NCBI GenBank assembly: GCA_012295275.1
Contig: CM022670.1
Location: 35,577,801 to 35,641,800 of the forward strand
Source of the DNA: Chrysomallon squamiferum
Taxonomy: Eukaryota > Mollusca > Gastropoda > Neomphalida > Peltospiridae
Length of the DNA stretch: 64,000 bases
Reading direction: 5' to 3'
Shown here: positions 1 to 12,932 of the stretch, piece after piece
Layout: the number at the start of each line of letters is the position of its first letter
Position numbering within the stretch: the first letter of the stretch is position 1
Notes under the pieces: model-generated
Seen by the model: the letters and a program-made list of their open reading frames with translations, nothing else
Told to the model about the DNA's origin: nothing
Databases searched by the model: none
Program-made: the position numbers and the translations under genes

Positions 1-106
1 TGTTGTTTTTCAAAATCATCGGTTACAGCTTCTGTGAATGTTGTCTTACTTTATTTCTCTCCTCCTCCTCGTTCTTCTTCATTTTTTAAATTCTATTATC
101 ACACAG

Positions 107-1435
<1,329 letters not shown>

Positions 1436-2322
1436 ATCAGGAGTTTCTTGTGCAATATGTCTATAGCTGAAGGACTAAAAAATATAAACTTCTAACAATA
1501 AGATGTTTTTCTTGGCAGTCTAGAATCTGGTCTAAAATAATAGTTTTGTTTGACAGATATTTCAATCATTGCTGATTTTTCTTGTTATGGTTATTGATAG
1601 TTTATTCTATTCAGAAAAAATCACCTCTGTTGAAAGTATTAATGTGGTGTAATTCATATTTCGTGTTTTCATTTTGATTGTGACATCACTGTTTCAGTTC
1701 TAGAAACGAAGTATATAAAATAATTAGATTAATCATTTAGTCTCAGAATTCAAAATTAATTGTTATGAAGTATTATCAAGATTTAAGAATGACTAACACA
1801 AAATAATGTTGATAACAACTGTAATAATTGACCTATGAAACGAAATACAGTTATAACACAATACGTTTACAACTGCTTCAGCGTTTTTATTTTTTTTTTT
1901 TTTTTTTCCAAGCAAACAGAAAGCGACACAAGACAACACACAATATTAAAAATAGTTCTTAAAAAGAAACAAAATAAAAGGAACAGAGAACAATTAAAAT
2001 GTTTGGACAAACTGATGTCATTTCGGTGGCCATTACAAAATATAGATACCTCGTTATGTTTTTTAAAATCATAATGTGAAATGTATTTTTCATAATAGAT
2101 TATCTTTACAGATAATTTATAGCTGACATTAAAGTTAAACCTTTTATTAAAACAAACAAAATAAAACAGGGAAAAAGACAACACTCGAGCGACGGCTGGT
2201 GTACACAAAGCAGTTTTCCGATTCTTTTTCTTCTGTAACTGACAGTGTGAGTTTTACTTTAAAACAGAAAAACAAAAGCATCGCGTTTAGTCCATATTCC
2301 GGATCGGGTCAGTTAACTATTT
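1436..2322. other. Convergent OAS/Vg 3' spacer, unit 1
   Basis: This is non-coding spacer between the OAS stop and the Vg stop. It is nearly collinear with 13837-14705 and 26217-27068 and more loosely with 7664-8575. A minus-strand AATAAA (plus-strand tttatt at 2143-2148) lies about 175 bases past the Vg stop and is the likely Vg polyadenylation signal. I see no gene in it. Confidence 0.7.
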
Positions 2323-2713
2323 CTATGCAGTTGGAACACATTTCGTTTGTTCTGCGACCTTCTGAGTGCTCGATTTGGGTTTACCCTTCAAGACATCGAA
2401 TTTTCCTAATTTGACTTCGGTCTCAATTTTCTTAGCTTCGGGGGTGTCCATGGCAACGCAGTACATATCCACTTTTCTTTCAGCTGTTGTTGGGGCCTTG
2501 CATTTGCTTGGACATTCTTTGATTGGCAGAAGAGAGAAGCAAATCTGTTTGGTCTTCTTCAAGATTTTGATCAGAGTCGTCTGAGAAATGACGCATGTTT
2601 CTGAAATATTTTCAAATAACATGATCAGAAACTTTTGTCTGACTATAATATGAAAAACATATTTCTAGGGTAGGAAAATGAAAGAAAGTATCAGTTAGAA
2701 GCTATCATCATCA

Positions 2714-2811
<98 letters not shown>

Positions 2812-4183
2812 GTTTACTTTCGTGTTGCTCGTTATTAAATAGATTTTTTGGTTTCAAAAATAAAAACGAACTAACCAGCATGCTCGGTGGGGTAGGAGTT
2901 GGCGTATTTGCGATGAATTTTCTCATGGTGGCACTGTGGTTCTGGAATGAGGTAGCTGGACACGAAGGGAGTGGGGACAGTATACACGTTACCCTTTGGT
3001 CCTTCGTATTCGGCTATCCACTGACCGTCAAAGTTACTGCACAAACCACAAGTCTTTTTTCTGAAAACTGGGGACACCTGTTTTGACATGAAAAACAAAA
3101 TATGGTTCATCAAAAGTTTGTAAAATATGATTTTGGGGAGGATTATTGGTTTGATTTTTTTCATTTTTTACTTTTTAAATTATTATTTAAATGTTTTGTA
3201 AAAATTAGTTTTTATTATTATTAATATTTATTTATTTTCTTTTTGTTATTTATTTTTCTTGGTTTTCTTACAACAATATGTCTTAACTGTATAAATCACA
3301 AAATAACAATGAGCTCTCCTACAAGCAATCACAGTATCAAAATACCATAAACGCCAAGAAAAATATAACTGGTATATAATTCAATTATAGACAGTGTATA
3401 ATGAATATAGATTTGTTTATGATAACTGTATAAAATATGAATGTTTAATAGTGAATTATTATTCTGTGGGCAATATATTCTGAGATTTTATACCACAGAT
3501 CTGATAATATAAAAGCTAGTTACTCTATAAAACAATTCAGGGATCATAAATAATATTTCATTATATTTTTCAAAGAAGCAATAACTCACATGAGTTTTAA
3601 CGTAATCGCCGTTTGGTAAGTATTTGTAAACCAATCAAAGGAAGCTCCACCCACAAGAATCTATCAACATATATCTTCAAGGCAACGGCTTTGCTGTACA
3701 GAAAGAAAGATTATACATTTAATGTTTTATAACAATTAAAACAAAGATTATGCCTTTCATATATTATAGACTTAATGTTTCATAATTGTTAAACAAAGAT
3801 TATACGTTTAATATAGCATACGTTTAATTTTTTCTATCTATTAAAATAAAATTTATTTATTTAACGCTGTAAATGTATTAAAATAGAGGCTGTGCGTTTA
3901 ATATATTATACTTTTAATGTTTCTTATCTATTAAACGAAAGGATATGTTTTTAATACATGGTACATTTAATGTTTCGTATCTATGTAAAACAAAGATGAA
4001 ACTAAAATACAAGATAGTAATAATAATGTACGTAAAAACTCACATGCCGTAGGTGAGTGCCTTTTCAATGATAACGGGTTTGCCTGGTTCTACTGTTTGT
4101 ACGGCATTGTTAATCATCACTATGAACGTGGATCCTGAGGGAACGACGTCAACAACCCAATATTGGGCCATTATTTGCAGAGC
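2323..4183 (-). pseudogene. Vg: Vitellogenin C-terminal fragment, unit 1 (exons 27-30)
   Basis: Four exons match the end of Vg: exon 27 at 4044-4183, exon 28 at 3590-3693, exon 29 at 2876-3077 and exon 30 at 2323-2600. Exon 29 encodes the VWD core (KTCGLCSNFDGQW) and exon 30 the cysteine-rich tail ending TKCVPTA; both are open. Exon 28 is 104 nt instead of 103 because of one extra base (near 3611-3615), which shifts the frame before exon 29. The VWD-start exon 26 and everything upstream are absent. Homology to units 3 and 4 stops near 4210, and no promoter is visible. I read it as a truncated duplicate that is not expressed as Vg. Confidence 0.85.
2705..2811. repeat. (ATT)n microsatellite in Vg intron 29
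   Basis: A TCA/ATT trinucleotide tract lies between Vg exons 29 and 30. The same tract is found at the same place in unit 3 (15095-15163) and unit 4 (about 27450-27516). Confidence 0.95.
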
Positions 4184-4539
4184 CTGGGATGAAAAAAGTA
4201 TGACGACGTGGTTTTAGCCATTCGTGCCAGAAAATGTTTTCTTTCACCGAGCTACTGTCTGTGCTTACTGATGACGAAAACTAGAAAAGATATTTAAACT
4301 CGGTCATACCTGCATGTCCTCAGCGTCACCAAAATATCGGTTAAAAATAATTCATTTTAGGACAAGTCGATAAAACATCTCAGTAGTAATAATAAACTGA
4401 CGTTTTTGTTGTCTGTTTGTTTCTAACAAGAAGCTGGTGTGTAGGTTCCTGTACACATGTACATCATGCGTGACTGTGATAAAAATAGTCACCTATTAAT
4501 GTGTGTGTGTGTGTGTATGTGTGTGTGTGTCTGAACTTT

Positions 4540-4769
4540 TTAAATATAATGCTAATTAAATTTTAAAAATATTTGCCCTGGTCATTTTAACCGAAGACAC
4601 ACAAATAAGTTCATTTATTAATTAATAACTACTCTCTATTGTTTTTGACCAAATGGAAGAAAACCTTCAAAACTGTGTGCGTCTATATATATTTATATTA
4701 ATATTAATATTATATATATATATATATGTATGTATTGTTATTAATATTAATATTTTTTTCATTATTATG

Positions 4770-4816
<47 letters not shown>

Positions 4817-5130
4817 ACTTCTTGGTAAAATTTCTCAGTATCCCAGTGGACCAGTTAGTGATCAAGAGTTATAATCGAAATGCTAATTACATATTTAAGA
4901 AAGTAGGTTAGTATCTGATCCTATTCTATCCATGTACACATGTACGGTGTACTACGGTAATTTTATCATATCGATACTGTTACGAGATTTATGTCTACTT
5001 AGATTACAAGGAAGATAGCAGTCTGTTTACACATGAGACCCGGGTTGTACTTCTTGTAACTGTAGACCGTGTTCATATAGTTTATGCTACATCTTTAGAC
5101 TGGAAAGAGCTATAGAAAGATTTTGAGAAA
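4540..5130. repeat. Dispersed repeat, copy R1
   Basis: This copy starts near GCCCTGGTCATTTTAACC and contains GACCAAATGG, a TA/ATT microsatellite core, TTTCTCAGTATCCCAGTGG, ACACATGTAC and a segment with TTACGAGATTTA. The same ordered blocks recur at 5190-6065, 8682-9640, 9720-10520 and 22785-23230, with a fragment at 6895-7085. No long open frame is shared between copies, so I call it a non-autonomous element or old duplicated spacer of unknown class. Confidence 0.7.
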
Positions 5131-5189
5131 GCTTCCGACAAATAACTTAGTTGGTAAATGTCGGTTATTTAAAAAAAATAATAATTAAA

Positions 5190-6065
5190 CTGTAGTAAAT
5201 GTATGTATATATATTAGTTATAATAATAACAATAATTATTATTATTATTATAATTATTATTATTATTATAATTATTATTATTATTATTATAATTATTATT
5301 ATAATTATTATTATTATAATTATCATTATTATTATAATTATTATTATTAATGTAATTTCTCAGTATTCCTGTGGACCAGTTGGTGGATGGATGGAAGACT
5401 CTTTTTACGTGCCCACGTCCAATTCAAGGTTCAGGCACGCCTATCACGGATCCGAAATGCTATTTATAGACTGATATTTAAGAAATTAAGTTAGTACCTG
5501 ATCCTGATCTATCTCTATACACATATACTCCTTGGACGGCGATTGTGATAAAAACTGTCTTAGTACTGCAAGTTACATTTAGATTTTCAAAAAACTTGCT
5601 GTGGTTATAAGAAAACACACAAGGTGATGTGTAAGAATTGCCAGAAAGTCATTCTGATTTTATTTCTTCATTCGGATTTCTAATAAATAATTCCTTTGGC
5701 AGCGCATAATTTAAATAAGTTACTTTGTAATTTAATATAGAGCAGCCGTCAAAACGAAGATTCTTTTTCTTACCTTTAACCGGTGAATGACTGTAATTTT
5801 ATCATATGTATACTGTTACGAGATTTAACTGTACTTAGATTACAGGGAAAATAAATCAAGGCAAGGCTGTACATGTAAGTCGTGTGACGGTTGTGCTTGT
5901 TCGTAAAGAGAGTATTCAGATAGTTTTTTTGTAATCTTTCTATTTGAACGAGCTGTAGAAAGATTTTGAGATAACTGTCGTGATATAACTGGGAGGGTAA
6001 CATGAGTATGTAAGAGAGTTGTAGATGGTTTTCTGATAAAAACTGTTACGGAGATTTTCTTAAAT
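5190..6065. repeat. Dispersed repeat, copy R2
   Basis: An (ATT/ATA)n core at 5224-5349 is followed by the shared right part of the repeat. Recognisable blocks are TTTCTCAGTATTCCTGTGG, the ATTCGGATTTCTAATAAATA block, TTACGAGATTTAACTGTAC and TGTTACGGAGATTTTC. R2 is the most complete right half. It is followed by another (ATT)n tract at 6084-6147. Confidence 0.7.
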
Positions 6066-6081
6066 ACAACATTAAAACACC

Positions 6082-6148
<67 letters not shown>

Positions 6149-6501
6149 TTCTTATTATTTATTTGATATTTTTTATTGTTATCACTATAACTATATTTTA
6201 TTTATTTAGTCATTAAAATGTTTTCTTTTCATTATTATTTTTATTTTACTATATTTTTAAATCAAAATAATTTAACTCCAAATTCAAAATTTCGTCTACT
6301 TTAAATATAAAATATGGATACGATATAAAATACACTTATGAATCAGTAAAAAAAAAATGTGAAACAAATCTATAGCATATAAAAGTTTATATCTTGTAAA
6401 ATGTAATCCAAAATTCATTTACATTTAAAAAATTAATCATTACTACGTGTATTATTAACATCTTCTTAGCAGAGATTTTCAGAATAGATATTTTTACTCA
6501 C

Positions 6502-6649
6502 CTGTACCCTGACGACCGCGGCAGTGTGGAATTGTACCCGTGCAAATGCTTTAATTTTCAGTCCAGAATAAACTTTGCTTAATCCGGGCAATCCTGAGAC
6601 AGTTTGAGTTTCATACTGGTAGACATATTCCCGCTGGGGTTTTTGAAAG
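6502..6649 (-). pseudogene. Vg: Orphan vitellogenin exon 3 relic
   Basis: This segment and its flanks (about 6060-6690) copy 43960-44520, which holds Vg exon 3. The donor CAG|GTGAGT and acceptor TTGCAG are both preserved. The exon is 148 nt instead of 146: two extra T in the run near 6641-6644 break the frame. The exon 3 peptide motif EYVYQYETQTVSGLPGL is still readable in one frame. No neighbouring Vg N-terminal exons are present. It is the only trace in the left half of the window that an N-terminal Vg half once existed outside unit 4. Confidence 0.9.
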
Positions 6650-6894
6650 CTGCAATATTTCGATAGCTGTATTATAATTCGTCACTGTTCAGCAGTGCTA
6701 GTTTATTTTAGATGCTGGAAAAATAGTGATACTGAAAACTCAAACTAAAACATTATGAGCATCAGGCATTAAACCAAAAGAATAATTATTTATTTTAATA
6801 CTTACTTATTTACTTAGCAATTATATTTTTATTTACTTACTTATCTCAGTTTTAATTTACTTATTTGCTCATTTATTTCTTTTTTTATTTATTT

Positions 6895-7085
6895 GTTCTC
6901 TCGATCGGTGAATTGCTGTAGTTATCGTCCTTTTTCGAAGAATATTGTAAGAATTTTCAAGAAGTCGTTCTATTCTTATTTTTTTCATTCGAATTTCTAA
7001 CAAATAATTGGTTTAACAGCGGATATTGTAGGTAAGTTATTTTATAGTTTAATATAAAGAAGCCGCCAAAATATCGTTAGTATAA
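6895..7085. repeat. Dispersed repeat fragment R3
   Basis: This is a partial copy of the repeat. It holds the GTTATCGTCC-TTTTTCGAAG block and the ATTCGAATTTCTAACAAATA block, ending at AGCCGCCAAAA. It abuts the OAS intron relic beginning near 7085. Confidence 0.6.
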
Positions 7086-7110
7086 TCAGAATGTTTAAAT
7101 TATGCGAGCC

Positions 7111-7196
<86 letters not shown>

Positions 7197-7663
7197 CGTT
7201 AAAAAAAAAAACAATTATTGTCTGTTGTCTAAGAAAAGTAATTACTACACTTTCGCTCTTCGTAAAACTTTTGCGTGCTAATCAAAACGGTTAATAGGTA
7301 TCACAACTGTCTTAAAAGCCACTTTCATCATTCCATAAGATATATTTCATTTATCAACTAGAAGAGAAAGAATACAGTTTCAAAACCGAAAGCAGGGAAT
7401 AGGATATATACTATGTAATTTTGGATCGTGTAACGTTAGACTTCCTATTTATTCAGAAAACAGATGTAGTACCCTCGGAATTGCATTACTAATAATTTTA
7501 ACGTTTCTCATTTCATTTTATTTACAGAACAGTTCCATATCTTCTTGATCCGGCACATCCATTCATGAATGTTGCACCGAGTCCAGAAGAGGCTGTTACT
7601 ATATGCAGGGAAGCAAAAGAACTCCTCGACAACTGGGATCACATATTTCCACGAGCGAAATAA
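7085..7663 (+). pseudogene. OAS: OAS-like relic of unit 2: part of introns 4/5 and last exon
   Basis: A (GA)n tract (7108-7193) with flanks like OAS intron 4 is followed by intron 5 sequence and an intact last exon at 7528-7663. That exon has a good acceptor (tttatttacag), the same 136-nt length as its paralogs, the motif PYLLDPAHPFMNVAPSPEE and a terminal LLDNWDHIF. No exons 1-5 lie upstream; repeat DNA and the Vg exon 3 relic occupy that space. It is best read as the remnant of a deleted OAS unit. The exon could still be used by transcription from unit 1, but nothing here shows that. Confidence 0.8.
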
Positions 7664-8575
7664 TCAGGAGTTTCTTGTGCAATGTGATTACATCAGAAGG
7701 ACTGAAAAATATAAACTTTTCACAATAAGATCCATTTCTGGCAGTCTAGAATCTAGTAAACAAATACGTGACTGTTAAAATAACAGTTTTATTTCACAGA
7801 GATGGCAATCATTGCTGACATTTCTTCTTATAATTATTGATAGTTTACTTAAATCAGAACAAATCAGTTCTATTGAATGATCAAGAAAGTATTAATGTGG
7901 TGTAATTCATATTTCATTTGTGTTCTCCTTTTGATTGTAACATCACTGTTTCAGTTCTAGAAACGAAGTATCTAAAATAATTAGATTAATCATTTAGTAT
8001 CGCGAATTAAAATTAATTACTTTTGAAGTATTATCAAGATTTAAGAATGATTAACACAAAATAATGTTGATAACAACTGTAATAATTAATCTTTAAAACG
8101 AAATATAGTTATAACACAATACGTTTTCACTTGCTTCAGCGTTTTTATTTTTAAATTTTTAAGCAACACAGAAAGCGACAAAACACAACACACCCAACAT
8201 TAAAAACAATTTTTTTAAAGAAACGCGGTAAAAGGAACAGTCAACAATTTAAAATATTGGACAAACTGATATGTCATTTCGGTGGCCATTACAAAACATA
8301 GATACCTCGTTATGTTTATAAAATCATCATGTGAAATGTATTTTTCAGAATGCATTGTCTTTACATATAAATTTAACTGACGTTACAAGTGACACCATTT
8401 ATAAAAACAAACAATACAAAACAGGAAAAAGACACTCTAGCGACGACTGGTGTACACTAACAACAATTTTGAAATACGTTTTCTTCTGTAGCTAACAGTC
8501 TGAATTTTATTTAAGAAAAGAAAAACAAAAGTAATGTGTTTAGTCCATATTCCGGATCCGGTCGGTTAACAATTT
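7664..8575. other. Decayed OAS/Vg 3' spacer, unit 2
   Basis: This is collinear with 1436-2322 at lower identity, with small indels. I see no gene. It carries the same landmarks (CATTTCGGTGGCCATTACAA, the ACACTCTAGCGACG block) as the other units. Confidence 0.6.
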
Positions 8576-8680
8576 CTGTGCAGTTGGAACACATTTCGTT
8601 TGTTCTGCAACATTCTGAGTGATGGATTTGGGTTTACCCTTCCGAAATTGACTTCAGTATCAATTTTCTTAGCTTCGGAA
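8576..8680 (-). pseudogene. Vg: Scrap of vitellogenin exon 30, unit 2
   Basis: About 105 bases match the last third of Vg exon 30 on the minus strand. The stop codon is changed (TAG to CAG) and an internal deletion shifts the frame. The match ends abruptly at the dispersed repeat beginning near 8682, which suggests a rearrangement breakpoint at the repeat. Confidence 0.8.
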
Positions 8681-8681
8681 G

Positions 8682-8781
8682 ACCCAAACAACTTCATCTA
8701 TTAATTAATCACCATTCTGTATTGTCTTTGACCAAATGGAACAAAACCTTAAATCCCTTATTTTATGCGTATATATATATG

Positions 8782-8832
<51 letters not shown>

Positions 8833-8888
8833 TATACATTATTATTAATATTCATATTTTCATTATTATTATTATTATCAATATTATT

Positions 8889-8921
<33 letters not shown>

Positions 8922-9640
8922 AAAATTTTTTGTTGAAATTTCTCAGTATCCCAGTGGACCAGTTGGTGATCAACAGTTATATTCGAAATGCTATTTATAG
9001 ACTGATGTTTAACAAAGTAGGTTAGTACCTGATACCACTCTATCTCTGTACACATGTACACCTTGCACGACTGTGATAAAAACTGTCACCTATTAATACT
9101 ATCTTAGTACTCCAAGTTTGATTGTCCTGAAAACCTTGATCTAGTTATCGCCCCTTTTCGAAGAAAAACCAACAACATGACGTGTAAGAATTTTCAGGAA
9201 GTGGTTCTATTTTCATTTCTTAATTCGGATTTCTGACAATAATTTTACGTAAGTTATTTTGTACTTTAACAAATAGTAGGCGACAAAACAAAGATATATT
9301 CACTTACCGTTAACAGGCGAACTGTTGTAATTTTATAAGATCTATACTGTCACGAGATTTAACTCTACTTCGATTACAGGAGAGATACAGCAAAACAGTC
9401 TGTTTACGCAGGAGACACGGATTGTACAGGTAATTGGTATGACGGTTGTGTTTGTTCATAAAGGAAGCATTTAGATAGTTTTTGTTAATATTTAGATCTG
9501 AAATAGCTTCAGATAAATTTTGAGATAAATTCCGAGAAATAACTGAGAGGGTAATAGCCGATATGCGACAGAGTTGTACATGGTTTTCTGAAAGTATTGT
9601 TACGGAGAAAATTTTTAAATACAATATTAAAATACTTTTC
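8682..9640. repeat. Dispersed repeat, copy R4
   Basis: This near-complete copy has the GACCAAATGGAACAAAACCTT block, a (TA)n/(ATT)n/(GTT)n core at 8771-8925, TTTCTCAGTATCCCAGTGG, ACACATGTACACCTTGCACG, the GCCCCTTTTCGAAGAAAAAC block and a tail ending in TGTTACGGAGAAAA. The apparent ORFs here are translated microsatellite. Confidence 0.7.
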
Positions 9641-9719
9641 TCTTTTTCTTTTTCATTATTTTCTTTTCTTTTAATTTTTCTTCATATGTGTTTATGTATA
9701 TCTGAATGAGAACATCAAT

Positions 9720-10520
9720 ACTATAATTTTAATTAAATTATAATAATATTTTACCTGGTCATTTTAACCAAAAAGACCTAAACAAGTGCATTTATTAATC
9801 AAATAGTCATTCTGTATTCTTTCTCTGTCAAATGGAACAAAATCTTTAATCACGGATTTATTTTATGTCAGTATGTGTCTATATAAATATAGATATAGAT
9901 ATAGACACATACACACACACACATACATATACAGACACATTATTATTATTATTATTAATTATTTATTATTCTTTTATCATTTTTTTATTATTATTATTAT
10001 TATTATTGTTATTTTTATTATTATTAATGTACTTCTTGTCAAAATTTCTCAGTATCCCTGTGGACCAGTTAGGGACAACTGTTACAATCGAATTGCTATG
10101 TATAGACTGATTAAGTACGGTTACTACCTTATTCTACCCTATCTCTGTACACATGTACACCTTGCACGACTGTGATAAAAACTGTCACCTATTAATATTA
10201 TCTTAGTACTGCAAGTTACATTCAGACTTTCTAAACACTTGCTCTAATTATCGCCCCTTTTCGAAGAAAAACCAACAACATGACGTCTAAGAATTTCCAA
10301 GAAGTGGTTCTATTTTTATTTCTTAATTCGGATTTCTGATGAATTATTCGTTTGGCAGCGCAAATATTACGTAAGTTATTGAGTACTTTAATATAAAGCA
10401 GCCGCCACAACAAGGATTCATCTGGTTACCGTTAACCGGTGAACTATTGTAATTTTATAATATCTATGATGTCACGAGATTTAACTTTACTCAGATTACA
10501 GGGATGTTACAGTTCTTATA
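9720..10520. repeat. Dispersed repeat, copy R5
   Basis: This has the same block order as R4, with a TA/ACAC/ATT core near 9888-10028. It ends near 10510, where unit 3 OAS 5' flank begins. R4 and R5 are in direct tandem. Confidence 0.7.
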
Positions 10521-10963
10521 TTATACATTTTTTTATTTATTTATTTATTCTTAAACGAACGTTAAAGGAATATGAATTCTATAAAATTATTAAAATTTTA
10601 ACATCGTACGAGTAATGAAACTGTTAACTTTCTGCACCTGCAGTAATAAGCACTAGACATAACTTATATACTCCTGAGTGTGGAACAAAACATTAAAACA
10701 AATAATGTCGATAACATTAAATAACGTACTATCTCCAGAGAATAACTAAGAAATAATTTCGATAACATTAAAATGGCTAAAAACTAAGTAAGCACTTATG
10801 TAAATATATATATTTATTAATTTTGTTTCTACTTTTCTTTTACTGTTTCTTTTTATTGCTATTATTTCATTGTTTTTATACGCTGACTGATTTCTTTATT
10901 TATTATCATCATTATTCTCTCATATTATCATCATCGTCATAATTTTTCTACTTTACCAGAACA
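10521..10963 (+). promoter_or_regulatory. OAS 5' flank and probable 5'-UTR intron end, unit 3
   Basis: This is duplicated at 23228-23613. Just before the start codon, a pyrimidine tract ending in ctactttaccag (AG at 10958-10959) looks like a splice acceptor, leaving only AACA before ATG. A non-coding first exon farther upstream is therefore likely. I cannot place that exon or the promoter. Confidence 0.45.
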
Positions 10964-12018
10964 ATGGGCTTAAGAAATTCCAAGTTAGAAAGATATTTCT
11001 TAGCTGACAGAGAACCCCGTGAAAACATTTACAAGTACATTGACAGAAAGATTCAGCCAGATACTCGTTATCTCGACATGTGTGCCCAGACGGTTGATGA
11101 AGTGGTACAATACCTGTACCAAAACCTTCCGTCTAAACTTCAAGAGGCTCTGTGTGGGAAACTGAGTAGCGCTCAGTTGAAACAAGTCAACGTCAAAGAA
11201 ATTTTGAAGGTACACGCATTTCAAAGTTTTTGTCTTTTTTGTTTTCTTTCTTTTTCTTTTCTTTATCTCATTTTATTTTTTGTAGGGTGATATTTACTTG
11301 TTTGAGATATTAAATACAAACATCATCGATAACAGCGACATCAGTCATGACGATGATGAAAATAATGAAGATGTAATCAGTATACTGTCTTCTACTTATT
11401 GTATAAATTTTGAGTTTATACACACATGCATAGATGTGTGGATACTTGTGTGCAATATATATATATATTATTCTGTATGTGTTGCTGTTTATATTTTTGA
11501 TACACGTATTATAGAGATATATGAACATAGATATAATTATTCAGATACAGAGTGAAACTATTTTCTTCATTATATTTGTAGAAGACGTCTCACCTTTTAC
11601 AGATCGTTAATTGTGAATTAAAACCACTTTTTTATTGTGAAGAATGATATCTACATACTGTTTTATCTTTCATCTTTTCAGAGCGGATCACTTGGCAAAT
11701 CGACTGCCGTGAAAGAAAAATCCGACATTGATTTAATCATTTTCCTGAACGGGATATCCAGTATCAAGGAACTGAGTGAACTAATGCCCAAGATACTGGA
11801 GTGTTTAACAAATATGATATCAGGAATGATGACCAGCAGCAGCAGAGTGAAATGGATTGAAGTCAAACGCGTGACGGAGTATTCTGTTGGTTTCATACTA
11901 ACAACTAGTGACGATTCAAAGATTGATATGGATTTGCTTCCAGCACTGGACATCACGAAGTCAAGTATGTAATTTATTCAAGCTTAACAAAAAAATAATA
12001 ATAATAATAATAATAATA

Positions 12019-12065
<47 letters not shown>

Positions 12066-12851
12066 AATGATGATTTTTTTCTGCACCATTCATTGACAAC
12101 TTTTTTCCCCACAGAATCTTTGAAGGAGATTTACAAAGAAATGGATTCCTGTGATGAAAAACTTCGACGATATTACTCTTCAAGTCTCTCGCCAATTCAA
12201 AAAGATTTCGTAAACAGATTTACCCAGCCAGCCAAAGTGAAAAATCTGATCAGATTCATGAAATTTTGGGCAAAGGTATATAATATTTTAAACTGCTACT
12301 CAAACATTGGTTTTCTTTAATTATAATCTATATATGTATTAATTTTTTTCCAAAATACATTATTTTAACACAACGAAAATGATCCCAAGAAATAACTGCA
12401 GGAAAGATTTTCATTATGGTCGTCCTTTAATATTATGTATCTTTCTCACTGTAGTCTTCTTAATCTTTATATCAACATCATTTATTTTTATATGTAATAT
12501 GCTGTTCTTAAAAACAAATTATTACTTGTTTCAATGTTGTGATACTTTATTTTAAGGCTCATTCTCGTTCTTCGTTACATTTAAAATTGCACAGGTAGCA
12601 GACGTTCCACTGAGATCCTATTTTATTGAGTTATTAGTCATCTACAATAATCGGATGAAGGGTCGAGAATACCAGTCGAGCTACTCAGACTTTGCTCTTT
12701 ATGATCACATGAAAGAGTGCCTACAAATTCTTTCCAAATGTGAGACGTTGAAGATAACTTTCTCAGACAACTACGACTACAGAGACTATGGGAAAACATC
12801 TACTTCGTTAGTATAATATGAATTTTAAAATTCTGCGTTCAAGAGGGAGCG

Positions 12852-12932
<81 letters not shown>

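Noticed and set aside
5199-5474. Poly-isoleucine ORF
   Set aside because: It is a translation of an (ATT/ATA)n microsatellite; the same holds for 4653-4874, 8722-9000, 9865-10175 and 23052-23310.
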